From JBFMFR01 sp040752025 (GTDB taxonomy: Bacteria > Chloroflexota > Anaerolineae > Anaerolineales > UBA4823), in assembly GCA_040752025.1 (NCBI GenBank), contig JBFMFR010000017.1, forward strand, positions 39,438-103,437: 64,000 bases of DNA, read 5' to 3'. This document shows, piece after piece, positions 8,656 through 16,727 of the stretch. Each line of letters begins with the position of its first letter. The first letter of the stretch is position 1. The notes beneath the pieces were generated by a model. The model worked only from the letters and a program-made list of their open reading frames with translations, did not search any database and was not told where the DNA came from. The translations under genes were made by a program, and so were the position numbers.

Positions 8656-10885
8656 AGGTCACCCCCTCCGCAGCCCGGCTCACGCGGCTGAACCACAGGA
8701 TCAGGCCAATCAATACCAGCAGGGTAAACAGGTTAATGGCTGCCGATACCGCGAACTGGCCGCCGAAGCCCGGCGAGAAATAAAAATAGGAGATCGTCGC
8801 GAAGGTCAGTGTAGGGTAGTTCACGCGCATGGTATAGAACAGGTAAAACTGGTTGAAAGCGAAGATGGCGCGGATAATGATCGCCGGCGCGAGCAAAGGA
8901 AACAGCAGCGGCCCGGTGACAAAACGAAAGCGGCTGAGGCCATCCGCGCCATCGATGGCAGCCGCGTCATATACTTCGTGTGGGATCAACTTCAAACCGG
9001 CCGTTGCCGCCAGCATAACGAACGGGAAGCCATACCAGGTAGCGGCTACCAGCAAATAAAGTAAAGTGGTATTGGGGTTTTCGAGCCAGTTGGGCAGGTT
9101 CACGCCCGCCGGCACCTGCTGCGCAATCGCCAGCCAGCCATAGCGCGGCTCGAGAATCCGGAACCAGACCAGCGCGCCCACAAATTCAGGGATGGCCCAG
9201 GGCAGGATGAAAATCGCCCGCCAGAAGCGAGACAGGCGCACACCTTGCCGGTCGAGCATGAGCGCTGCCAATACCCCCAGGATGGTCTGCAATCCTACGG
9301 AAAGCAGGGTCCACAAGACATTGAATACCAGGATATCCGGCGCAGCGCCTCCAATCAGCGCCAGCAAGATAGCCGGCCCGGCATAATGAACTGTATTGGC
9401 GCGCGTCCCCTGGAATGGGTTGAAAGCAACCGGGTCTTCCTGCCCGGTCAGGCCGTTCCATACCGCCCGCCAGATCCCGCCCTGGATGCCATCTCTCATT
9501 GATATCGCATTGAAATCCGTCAATGCCATCGCACCCTGGTAGAGGATTGGGAACAAGGCGATCAGCGATAGGCCAATCGCCCCAGGCAGCAGCCAGGGCA
9601 GCGCCCGGCGCGCATCTCGCCAGGCCAGGCGGCGCGCCAGCTTCCCCTCCGCCTGAGCGGTAGGTTTTTCCAGTTGCACCTGCCTGCGCCGTTGGATCCA
9701 ACGCATGAGTGGATCCAGCACAACCGCACCAAAGCCGTCTGCCGCCGCCAGGCTCAACGGTGCCGTCAGGATCAAAATATATTGCGGCCATTTCGTCGGC
9801 CAGAGCAAAAGCACGATCAAAGCGGTTCCCAACCACAGGGCATAGACACGCCGCCGCTCCCACAGGCGGCGCAAGCCGACCATCACCAGGATCGAGATAA
9901 ACAGGTCGAGGGAGAACAAGAAGACGCCTGGGTGCCAGGGCACCGGACCGGCCAACCACACCAGCGGCTGCCAAGCCGGGAAGCCCGCGCTGCGCACATG
10001 CTCGCTCTGCGCATAATCGCCATGATACAAGAGCGCCTGCGCCAGGCGCGGCAGCGGGTCGTTCCACAAGCGCGGGTTGAAAGCCACGAAAACCGCCAGC
10101 GAAACGAACCCCCACAACAGAACTACAGCGAAGGGCTGCAGGAGCGCCCAGATGCGCTGCCACTGTGATCCTGTCCTGGCTTTCGCTGGCGAAATCTGGC
10201 CCTCAAATTCTGGCGACTGATTCCTGGCCTCAAAGATCTCCCAGGCCCAATCTACCAGGATAGCGATCCCCACAACGCAGTACGTAAACTTCGAGGCGGC
10301 TGTAACGCCCAGGAAAAGCGCCGAAGACCACAGCCAGGCGACTGCCGGCCCTGCCCGGCTTTCGTTCTTTTTCCTTTTCCACTTTGCATAGCACATCACA
10401 GCCAACAAACTGGTCAGCGCTGGCAGCGGCTCGAGCATAATCTGGCTGGTGTATTTGATTTGCCAGGTGTGGATGGCCAGGAAGAAACCCGCCAATGGGT
10501 TCAACAACGATAGAGCCAACGCCTCCAACGTGCCGAAGATCGCCGACGATAGGCGGGTATTGTGGAAATGCGGCTCCGGCAAACGGCTGGCGGGGGGCAG
10601 TGTAGACGAGCCCTCCAGCAGTAAAGGCGCCTCGGGCAATGGCAGGATCACCAGGCCGTAGATCAACTTGGTCAGCGGCGGGTGCTCGTAATTGTACTCG
10701 TAATCGATGACCGCCTGCCAGTCCCCCTGGCGAATCGCCTGTGCATAGCGCTGCCCGGCAGCCAGGTAATCGTCCTCATCATAATCAATGGGTAAACGCG
10801 CCACCGCCCTGAGCCGCAGGCCCAGGGCGATCGCCGTAACCAGGAGGACGGAAAATAAGCTTCGTATTCGCCGTGTTTGCTTCAA
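8648..10885 (-). CDS. Fusion: GT39-like membrane glycosyltransferase plus MalF-type ABC permease
   Basis: A single uninterrupted 745-residue frame. Residues 1-395 look like a polyprenyl-phosphate-sugar-dependent glycosyltransferase of the ArnT/PMT (GT39) class: an N-terminal helix, the acidic loop DYDEDDY (34-40), HPPLTK (68-73), and many transmembrane helices ending near PTKWPQYILIL. A charged linker spans about 396-428. Residues 430-745 are a CUT1 MalF-type permease starting LPWLLPGAIGLSLIALFP and carrying the EAA loop YDAAAIDGADGLSRF (639-653). Domain identity rests on motif recognition; the fusion rests on the continuous frame. The gene starts 5 nt after the DUF2807 lipoprotein gene stop and overlaps the MalG gene. 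How transport and glycosyl transfer would be linked is unknown. Confidence 0.82.
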   Translation of the reverse strand: MKQTRRIRSLFSVLLVTAIALGLRLRAVARLPIDYDEDDYLAAGQRYAQAIRQGDWQAVIDYEYNYEHPPLTKLIYGLVILPLPEAPLLLEGSSTLPPASRLPEPHFHNTRLSSAIFGTLEALALSLLNPLAGFFLAIHTWQIKYTSQIMLEPLPALTSLLAVMCYAKWKRKKNESRAGPAVAWLWSSALFLGVTAASKFTYCVVGIAILVDWAWEIFEARNQSPEFEGQISPAKARTGSQWQRIWALLQPFAVVLLWGFVSLAVFVAFNPRLWNDPLPRLAQALLYHGDYAQSEHVRSAGFPAWQPLVWLAGPVPWHPGVFLFSLDLFISILVMVGLRRLWERRRVYALWLGTALIVLLLWPTKWPQYILILTAPLSLAAADGFGAVVLDPLMRWIQRRRQVQLEKPTAQAEGKLARRLAWRDARRALPWLLPGAIGLSLIALFPILYQGAMALTDFNAISMRDGIQGGIWRAVWNGLTGQEDPVAFNPFQGTRANTVHYAGPAILLALIGGAAPDILVFNVLWTLLSVGLQTILGVLAALMLDRQGVRLSRFWRAIFILPWAIPEFVGALVWFRILEPRYGWLAIAQQVPAGVNLPNWLENPNTTLLYLLVAATWYGFPFVMLAATAGLKLIPHEVYDAAAIDGADGLSRFRFVTGPLLFPLLAPAIIIRAIFAFNQFYLFYTMRVNYPTLTFATISYFYFSPGFGGQFAVSAAINLFTLLVLIGLILWFSRVSRAAEGVTYA

Positions 10886-10890
10886 TCCAC

Positions 10891-11634
10891 CTACTTATCA
10901 CCCAGGCTTTTCATCCGGCCAACGCCGCTCTCTTCCATCGTAACGGACGGGTTGCCATAATACTCCAGGTTGCCCACGCCGCTCAACACAGCATCTAACG
11001 TCTCGCTCACCCACAGCTTGGCGCCGCCCACCCCGCTGATCTGCACATCCGCGGTTTGCGCCTGTAGATCTCCAGCTTCGAGCGAACCCGCTCCACTCAT
11101 ATCCACCTTCAAGCGCTGTACTTGCCCGGCCACCTGGCAATTGCCCGCGCCGCTGATGGCCACAGCCAACGTATCAGCGGTTAAAGTTCCAACCTTGATC
11201 GCCCCCACGCCGCTTAGCATCAGATCGAGGGTTTCGGTCTCCAGCACATCAACCTTAGCGCTGCCTGCTCCAGAAATCTCCAGGCTGTCCAGTTCCTTGA
11301 GCGACAACTGGTAGCGGATCGGTTTGGTGGGAGAGATCCCAGTCCGGTTCTCCTTGATGCCAATGTAGAGGGTATTGTTGCGCACTTCAGTCTCAATCAG
11401 AGGCAATAAATTGTCTTCAGCTTCAATTTCCAGAGATTCGGACTCGCCTTGCGTGATCTGTAATTCGCCGATCCCGCTCAACACGACCTGGTTGAAATCG
11501 CTCACCTGGCGGCTTTCGGTAATCACATTGCCGGAGCCGCGCAGGCCCAAACCACCGGGAATGGTGAGCGTACAAGCCATGCTTAATAAAAGCGCCGCTA
11601 AACAAATCAGGGGTATTGCCAGTTTTCGGTTCAT
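10891..11634 (-). CDS. DUF2807 (head GIN domain) lipoprotein
   Basis: A 247-residue exported lipoprotein. The start at 11634 (MNRKLAIP) has AAGGAG 6 nt upstream, better than an earlier in-frame ATG. A hydrophobic signal ends in SMAC (Cys about 21). The mature part is a repetitive beta structure with eight SG-[IVA]-G motifs (LSGIG, ISGAG, LSGVG, ISGAG, MSGAG, ISGVG, LSGVG, ESGVG), typical of the putative auto-transporter adhesin or head GIN family (DUF2807). Its molecular role is not established. It is the first gene of a tight three-gene unit with the glycosyltransferase-permease fusion and a MalG permease, where one would expect a solute-binding protein. Confidence 0.87.
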   Translation of the reverse strand: MNRKLAIPLICLAALLLSMACTLTIPGGLGLRGSGNVITESRQVSDFNQVVLSGIGELQITQGESESLEIEAEDNLLPLIETEVRNNTLYIGIKENRTGISPTKPIRYQLSLKELDSLEISGAGSAKVDVLETETLDLMLSGVGAIKVGTLTADTLAVAISGAGNCQVAGQVQRLKVDMSGAGSLEAGDLQAQTADVQISGVGGAKLWVSETLDAVLSGVGNLEYYGNPSVTMEESGVGRMKSLGDK

Positions 11635-11717
11635 ATTTTGCTCCTTGTGATGAACTACTTTTGCCTGCACCAATACATACGCAAACTAAGCCCACAAGTT
11701 GCACCGAGCGAACTACC

Positions 11718-11760
11718 TAAGCGGAGTCTGGCCCTGCATGATGGGCGACCAGACTCCGCC
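11718..11760 (-). terminator. Terminator-like hairpin after the ROK-controlled sugar transporter operon
   Basis: An 11-bp perfect stem, 11721-11731 (GCGGAGTCTGG) with 11749-11759, loop 17 nt, located 50 nt past the stop of the 11809-12768 permease gene. The following minus-strand sequence TTAGGTAGTT is only weakly T-rich, so termination may be partial. The adjoining 11640-11717 region is the leader of the DUF2807 gene, without a clear promoter. Confidence 0.55.
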
Positions 11761-11808
11761 TCCAGATGAGAAAATGGTTCCCCTCTAATCCCGGCCAGGA
11801 AGGAGGGA

Positions 11809-12768
11809 TTACTTCACGCTGCCGATGGTCAACCCACCCACAATGTATTTCTGCAGCAGCAAATACACAATCGCCACGGGTGCAGCGACCATCAGCGCCA
11901 TGGCGGCAAAGGCCGACCAGGGGGTATCGCCCGAATAAGTACCGGTCATATTCCACAGGGACATCGCCAGGGTAAAATCCTTCGGGTCGGTGAGGAACTG
12001 CCAGGACATAACGAATTCTGTCCAGGAGGTGTTGAAAGCCAGGAAAGCCGTCACCGCCAGGGCCGGCATCGACAGCGGCAGCACGATGCGAGTGAACATC
12101 TGGTTAGGGCTGGCCCCATCGATGCGCGCTGCTTCTTCCAATTCCCTGGGGATCGTGTCCAGGTAGCCTTTCAAGTTCCAGATGGCAAATGGCAACTGGC
12201 TGGCAGCCACAGCCACACCCACGCCCAGCAGCGAGTTGCGCAGGTTGAAACTCAAACTGCCCCACTCGATGTTGATGCGATTGAGCAGCACGAATAACGG
12301 GGCGATGGTGGCAATCGAGGGCAGCATCAAGACGGTAACCACACCGAGCATAATCGCCCGGCGGCCCTTGTATTCGAAGCGTGAGAAAGAGTACGCTGCC
12401 AGGATGCCTATGAGCACTGAGAAAAGCGCCGTTCCACCGGCCAGCTTGAACTGGTTGATCGCCAGTTGCGTAAAAGTCACCGGGTTGGCGGTTGGCTGGT
12501 CGAGCACGCGCCGGTAGGCCGCCAGTGAAGCGCCGGGCGGGATCAGGCGGAAGTCTGGCGGGCGGGATAAATCGCGCGGATCCAACGACAGGCTGACCAC
12601 CCACATAATCGGGAACAGCACCGTGAAAGCTACGAACAGACACAGCACCTGGTAAATCAACTGCTTGCTCAAGGGCAGTCGTCTCTCCTGTTCTTCCCAG
12701 CCTTTGGAAGCCTTACGGCGTTCGCGCATCGTAGACAAAAAATTGGGAGATCGGGTAGCTTCAGACAT
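11809..12768 (-). CDS. CUT1 sugar ABC transporter permease (MalG type)
   Basis: A 319-residue permease. About 45 charged N-terminal residues precede six helices; the EAA loop EEAARIDGASPNQMFTRI lies near residue 215-235. It forms the second half of the channel with the MalF-type protein encoded immediately upstream (8-nt overlap). The unit is ROK repressor, binding lipoprotein, MalF, MalG, with no ATPase, so a shared ATPase encoded elsewhere is expected. The C-terminal GGLTIGSVK is the usual ending of this family. The sugar is unknown. Confidence 0.93.
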   Translation of the reverse strand: MSEATRSPNFLSTMRERRKASKGWEEQERRLPLSKQLIYQVLCLFVAFTVLFPIMWVVSLSLDPRDLSRPPDFRLIPPGASLAAYRRVLDQPTANPVTFTQLAINQFKLAGGTALFSVLIGILAAYSFSRFEYKGRRAIMLGVVTVLMLPSIATIAPLFVLLNRINIEWGSLSFNLRNSLLGVGVAVAASQLPFAIWNLKGYLDTIPRELEEAARIDGASPNQMFTRIVLPLSMPALAVTAFLAFNTSWTEFVMSWQFLTDPKDFTLAMSLWNMTGTYSGDTPWSAFAAMALMVAAPVAIVYLLLQKYIVGGLTIGSVK

Positions 12769-13855
12769 CGTAACGCTCCGTGGCTCGTGTGATCCGGTTG
12801 GTGAACAAAGTCAACGCCAGCAAGATGAAGAAAATAATCACACAGAAAGCAGCCGCCATACCGTACAGGCGCTGGGTGTTGACCAGGTCATAGGCAGTAG
12901 TCACCAGGATTTGCGTCATGCGCAGTGGACCGCCCTGGGACATAAAGTAAATGCAGTTGAATAGATTAAACGTCCAGATCATCCCTACCATGGCAGCCGG
13001 GATCATTGCCGGGCGCAGCAGCGGCAGGGTAATATTCCTGAACTGTTGAAAACCGCTGGCGCCATCGATGGAAGCCGCCTCATATAGATCTTTAGGGATG
13101 CTCTGCAGCGCGCCCGTGGCGACAATCGAATTGAACGGCCAGCCCATCCAGATATTCGTCAGGAGCATGGCATAAAAAGAAAGCGGCAAAGGGATACCTG
13201 GCAAGAGCCACTTGACCGGGGGGTAGATGTTTTCCATCCAACGGATGCGAAAGACCTCAGCCGGAATGTGAAACCAGCTTCCGACCGTTGCCAGGAACAT
13301 GTTGATCGAGCCGTTATCCTGGTCGAACATGTTGCGCCAGACTGTCGCCACCACCAGCCAGGGCAGCACAATCGGCAGCACGTAAATGGCGCGATAAATC
13401 TTCTTGAACCACAGGCCGGGAACGTTCAGCAATAACGCAATCAGCACACCCAAGGCCACGTGGATAGGCACGTTTACGAAAGTCCACACCAGGTTGAAAC
13501 CCAGCACGCGCATGAAGGCGAAATTTTGGATTTTGTTGCTCAGTCTTCCCGTGCCCGGGGTATCAACCTCCAGGCTGCCCAATTTCAGCTTGTCCGGCAG
13601 GATGTCCAGGTAGTTCTGGATGCCCACCGAATTTGGCGCAGCTGAACCCTGGCGCAAGTTCTGGATGCCGAAATCGGTAAAAGACATCCAAACCTGGTAG
13701 AACATGGGGTAAAAAGTGATGACTGCCATGACCACAGCGGCCGGCACCAGGTAGAAATATGCCGCACGTGTGTAGGCTGTATGCTTCCACCAGCGCACAA
13801 AAGCGCTCGACTCTTTCTCCGGCGCGGGCGGCAGGCGGTCACTCAAAGTAGCCAT
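12761..13855 (-). CDS. CUT1 sugar ABC transporter permease (MalF type)
   Basis: A 364-residue permease. The start at 13855 (MATLSDRL) has GGAGG 8 nt upstream; an in-frame ATG further up lacks this. The first helix (YFYLVPAAVVMAVITFYPMF) is preceded by a basic cytoplasmic tail. The EAA loop is YEAASIDGASGFQQFRNI near residue 260-278. The large external loop between helices 1 and 2 (about 70-130) is typical for MalF-like proteins. It is translated together with the overlapping MalG gene. The 122-nt gap to the binding-protein gene holds two strong hairpins. Confidence 0.93.
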   Translation of the reverse strand: MATLSDRLPPAPEKESSAFVRWWKHTAYTRAAYFYLVPAAVVMAVITFYPMFYQVWMSFTDFGIQNLRQGSAAPNSVGIQNYLDILPDKLKLGSLEVDTPGTGRLSNKIQNFAFMRVLGFNLVWTFVNVPIHVALGVLIALLLNVPGLWFKKIYRAIYVLPIVLPWLVVATVWRNMFDQDNGSINMFLATVGSWFHIPAEVFRIRWMENIYPPVKWLLPGIPLPLSFYAMLLTNIWMGWPFNSIVATGALQSIPKDLYEAASIDGASGFQQFRNITLPLLRPAMIPAAMVGMIWTFNLFNCIYFMSQGGPLRMTQILVTTAYDLVNTQRLYGMAAAFCVIIFFILLALTLFTNRITRATERYDV

Positions 13856-13881
13856 TTTCTCATCCTCCAGGCTTTCAAGAA

Positions 13882-13920
13882 AAGGGCGCTGGTTCACCAG
13901 CAGTCGCCCCCAGCGCCCTT
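13882..13920 (-). other. Attenuator-like hairpin between binding protein and permease genes
   Basis: Eleven-bp perfect stem 13882-13892 (AAGGGCGCTGG) with 13910-13920, followed on the minus strand by TTCTTG after the AAGGGCG complement, giving a short TTTTCTT tract. It lies 26 nt before the permease start codon. Partial termination here would favour the binding protein over the permeases; this is inference from position. Confidence 0.55.
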
Positions 13921-13933
13921 CACTCTACAATCA

Positions 13934-13964
13934 AGTAGAGATGCAGCCAGGCTGCATCTCTACT
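13934..13964. repeat. 31-bp near-perfect palindrome (REP-like) after the binding protein gene
   Basis: 13934-13948 (AGTAGAGATGCAGCC) is the exact complement of 13950-13964 with one base between, so the transcript can fold into a 14-15-bp hairpin. It sits 13 nt past the stop codon of the binding lipoprotein. Its GTAGAGA ... TCTCTAC ends recall dispersed repeats known from cyanobacteria and some Chloroflexota; that comparison is from memory. Only one copy was seen in this window. Confidence 0.7.
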
Positions 13965-13977
13965 TTCGAAACCGGAA

Positions 13978-15171
13978 CTACTTGCCGCTGGCGGAGTTCA
14001 TCGCCTGGCAGGCCTCGGCAACGCCATCGGCCGGCGTAGAGGCGCCTTCCAGCACCTTGGTGAACATATCGCCGAAGGGGCCCCAATAATTGGCGAACTC
14101 TGCGCTCTGCGGGCGCGGGAAGCCAGTTGCGGACGCCTGTGCGAAGGCCGAGATCAGCGGATCGGCAGAAGTCACATCGCTGCGGATCGGCACGTGGCCG
14201 GCCTTGTCGGTGTAGATCTGCGAAGAATCCTTGCTCACCAGGAACAAGGCCAACTCGATCGCCCCGTCAACGTTCTTGCTGTTGGGGTTGAGGTAAAATC
14301 CATCGATGCCGTTCAACGGGGAGGCTGGACCTTTCGGGCCAGCCGGCATGGGAGCCACACCCAGGTTGTCACCCAGGTCCTTCTTGTAGTCGCCCAGCGC
14401 CCACGGGCCGTTGACGAACATAGCTGCCTGGCCCTGGCGGAACAGGCCTTCGGCCTTGCCATAATCGGGCTCGAAGACCGCCCCGGCCGCCTTCAGATCG
14501 ACCAGGTACTGCATAAAGTCCGCCCAGCCGCCCTGGTCGGCGATGCACTTGCCGCTGTCATCCAGCAGCTTGCCGCCGAAAGCGCCCGACCAACCGAACA
14601 GGTGATAAGCGCCTTGCACGTTCACCAGGCTCTTGCCATCCTTGACCATCTGCAGAACTTCGTCCGTGCTCTTTGGAGGTTCGGGCAGCAGCGATTTATT
14701 GTAGTACAGCGCCACGGCCTTGGCCGACTCAGGCACACCGTACATCTTGCCAGCCACCTTCATGCCATCCACGCCCGGCTGGGAAACCTTATCCAGCTTG
14801 CCAGCCAGTTTGTCGGTGATATCCAGGACGAAATTGCCGCGCACCCAGTTGCCCAGGTCATCATTGGGGGCCACGAACATGTCTGGGCCGCCGCCAGCCG
14901 CAACTTCCTGCTGGTACTTGTTGAAGATCTGGTCGAAGGGGATCTGCAGCACGTTGATCGTCATGTCAGGGAATTGTGCCTTGGCATTCGTGATCAACTC
15001 GGTCAGCGTGCTTTCCTCGGCAGAGCCGGTCTGGTAAGCATGCCACAAGGTTACTTCACCCGAGGGACCTTTCTTCGGTTCCTCGGTTGGAGTAGCCTTA
15101 GGCTGGCAGCCAGCCAGCAGCAGCGCCGCCACCATCAGCAGGCTGATCAGGGTCCAAAGTTTCTTAGACAT
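13978..15171 (-). CDS. Sugar ABC transporter substrate-binding lipoprotein (SBP family 1)
   Basis: A 397-residue maltose-binding-type lipoprotein. The signal peptide ends in LLAGC (Cys 22) and is followed by a Thr/Pro/Lys-rich tether. Family features are VTLWHAY near residue 40, GGGPDMFVAPND, and FVNGPWALGDYKKDLG near 255-270. It captures an oligosaccharide or sugar outside the membrane for the MalF/MalG pair encoded next. GGAG lies 7 nt before the ATG. The gene follows the ROK repressor gene by 78 nt without a visible promoter, so it is probably read from the promoter before the repressor. Confidence 0.93.
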   Translation of the reverse strand: MSKKLWTLISLLMVAALLLAGCQPKATPTEEPKKGPSGEVTLWHAYQTGSAEESTLTELITNAKAQFPDMTINVLQIPFDQIFNKYQQEVAAGGGPDMFVAPNDDLGNWVRGNFVLDITDKLAGKLDKVSQPGVDGMKVAGKMYGVPESAKAVALYYNKSLLPEPPKSTDEVLQMVKDGKSLVNVQGAYHLFGWSGAFGGKLLDDSGKCIADQGGWADFMQYLVDLKAAGAVFEPDYGKAEGLFRQGQAAMFVNGPWALGDYKKDLGDNLGVAPMPAGPKGPASPLNGIDGFYLNPNSKNVDGAIELALFLVSKDSSQIYTDKAGHVPIRSDVTSADPLISAFAQASATGFPRPQSAEFANYWGPFGDMFTKVLEGASTPADGVAEACQAMNSASGK

Positions 15172-15249
15172 CTTTTCTCTCCTCTAAAATAAGAATTGGG
15201 TTGGATCAACCGGTTAGACACCGGCTTGAACGGAGTGACGGTTGCGTGC

Positions 15250-16572
15250 TCATTCTCCGCCACTATCTGCTTCTATATCACTATTTCTTAGGCCTGTCAA
15301 GTTATTTTCGTTATCGCTATCCTCTTGCACTCCTTTCCTATCCTCTACATTCCCTTCTGCAAGTACGTACAGTGCCGTATCGATGGCCTGCACAACTGCA
15401 CCCATACTGGATGAGCGCCGCCCCAGCGTAGCTGCCGTGATGCGCACGGCCTGTGCGGCCGGTAGCAGGCAGCGCTCTCGTACAACATGGCGGATCGGCT
15501 CGAGCAACAAGTCGCCCATCTGGGCCACGCCGCCGCCCACGATCACCATGTTCGGGTTGGCAATATTGATTATTCCTGCGATGGCAATCCCCAGGTTAGT
15601 GCCGGCTTCGGCTACAATCTGCTGGGCCACCAGGTCGCCCAGGCGCGCGGCTTCTCCCACGTCTTTGGCGGTGATGCTTTCCACGGGTTTGATGCTGGCA
15701 AGCTGTGTACGCCTGCCCGCCCGAACTGCTTCGATGGCGTTGCGAGCAATCGCTGCCCCCCCTGCCAGCGCTTCTAAACAACCCCGGCTCCCGCATGAAC
15801 AGCGCGGCCCGTTCGGCTGGATCGTCAAATGCCCAATTTCCCCTGCCATCCCGGTCGCGCCCCGGTAGATCTTGCCATCGAAGATCAGGCCGGCCCCCAC
15901 CCCTGAGCCTACTTTGATGTAAGCCATGTGGCGACTGGTCCTCCCCGCGCCGAAGGCCCATTCACCCAGTACGCCCAGTTCAGCATCGTTGTTGAGGGAA
16001 ACCGGGCAACCCCACAATTCTTTCAAGCGCGTTCGGATCGGGTATCCATCCCAACCAGGCATGATCGGCGGGGCGCTCACAATCCCAGCCTCTGCCATCA
16101 CCGGGCCCGGCACGCCAACACCCACTGCCAGGATATTGCTCAAATCGACTTGGGCCTGCTCGAGCAACGAACGCACATGGCGATCCACCACAGCCAGGCA
16201 AGCCTGGGGGCCTTGTACAACATCAAAGGAGATTTCGCCTTCGTAACGCACATGCGCCAGGAAATCGGCAACCACCACCCCCAGGTGTGTTGCTCCCATA
16301 TCCACGCCCACCACAAATCCCCTGGCCGGGTTGAGTTCCAACAAAATCGGACGCCTGCCGCCTGTCGCCGGGCCGCTTTCGGACTCGCGCACCAACCCCG
16401 ATTGCACCAAATCCGCTACAATGGTCGAAACTGTGGAGCGCGTCAAGCCTAAACGCCGCGCCAATCCAGCGCGCGATACGCCGCCCGGGGTAAAACGGAT
16501 CAATTCCAAAATGGCCAGTTTGTTCTGGTTTCGGGGATTACTTACAGAGGAAAAAGCGCTCAGGCTGTCCAA
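15250..16572 (-). CDS. ROK family transcriptional repressor (NagC/XylR-like)
   Basis: A 440-residue regulator with an N-terminal winged helix-turn-helix (about 15-75, including SRAGLARRLGLTRSTVSTIV) and a ROK sugar-binding domain (GVDMGATHLGVV near 90-101, NNDAELGVLGEW near 190, and the zinc site CSCGSRGC near 258-265). Such proteins bind a sugar that releases them from DNA. It has an acidic C-terminal tail of about 35 residues beyond the usual family end. The start is a TTG at 16572. A consensus promoter and an inverted repeat precede it, which suggests autoregulation and control of the downstream CUT1 transporter genes. Confidence 0.93.
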   Translation of the reverse strand: MDSLSAFSSVSNPRNQNKLAILELIRFTPGGVSRAGLARRLGLTRSTVSTIVADLVQSGLVRESESGPATGGRRPILLELNPARGFVVGVDMGATHLGVVVADFLAHVRYEGEISFDVVQGPQACLAVVDRHVRSLLEQAQVDLSNILAVGVGVPGPVMAEAGIVSAPPIMPGWDGYPIRTRLKELWGCPVSLNNDAELGVLGEWAFGAGRTSRHMAYIKVGSGVGAGLIFDGKIYRGATGMAGEIGHLTIQPNGPRCSCGSRGCLEALAGGAAIARNAIEAVRAGRRTQLASIKPVESITAKDVGEAARLGDLVAQQIVAEAGTNLGIAIAGIINIANPNMVIVGGGVAQMGDLLLEPIRHVVRERCLLPAAQAVRITAATLGRRSSSMGAVVQAIDTALYVLAEGNVEDRKGVQEDSDNENNLTGLRNSDIEADSGGE

Positions 16573-16625
16573 TACTGTATCCGAGGGAGGTACTCAAGAA
16601 AAGCGCCCATCTACAGGACAACCTG

Positions 16626-16653
16626 ATTATACCTGAAATTTACACTTTGTCAA
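16626..16653 (-). promoter_or_regulatory. Consensus promoter of the ROK-transporter operon
   Basis: On the minus strand TTGACA (complement of 16648-16653), a 16-nt spacer, and TATAAT (complement of 16626-16631). Both hexamers match the housekeeping consensus exactly. The transcript would start about 47 nt before the TTG start codon of the repressor. Confidence 0.85.
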
Positions 16654-16671
16654 TATCTTGAACAAAGTTTA
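16646..16671. promoter_or_regulatory. Probable ROK operator overlapping the -35 box
   Basis: The minus strand reads ACTTTGTTCAA, GATA, TTGACAAAGT, an almost perfect inverted repeat (one base missing in the right arm) that covers the -35 hexamer. AT-rich sites with TTTGTT and AACAAA arms are typical for ROK repressors such as XylR and NagC. Binding of the repressor encoded next would block the promoter. The site was not found again elsewhere in the window. Confidence 0.55.
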
Positions 16672-16727
16672 TATCAATTTACACATAAGGCTTCTGAATA
16701 CTCGTAATATTGGCCTGATAAACCGCT

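Noticed and set aside
9186..10163. 325-codon frame opposite-phase to the glycosyltransferase-permease fusion
   Set aside because: Ala/Gly/Arg/Cys-rich translation typical of a shifted frame; the fusion frame shows coherent membrane helices and motifs.
11721..11759. GCGGAGTC/GACTCCGC hairpin as a member of the 21-bp element family
   Set aside because: The ends resemble the element, but the stem is longer, the loop is 17 nt and the position fits a transcription terminator.
14194..15192. 332-codon plus-strand frame opposite the sugar-binding lipoprotein
   Set aside because: Shadow of a conserved lipoprotein gene; no domain and no ribosome site.
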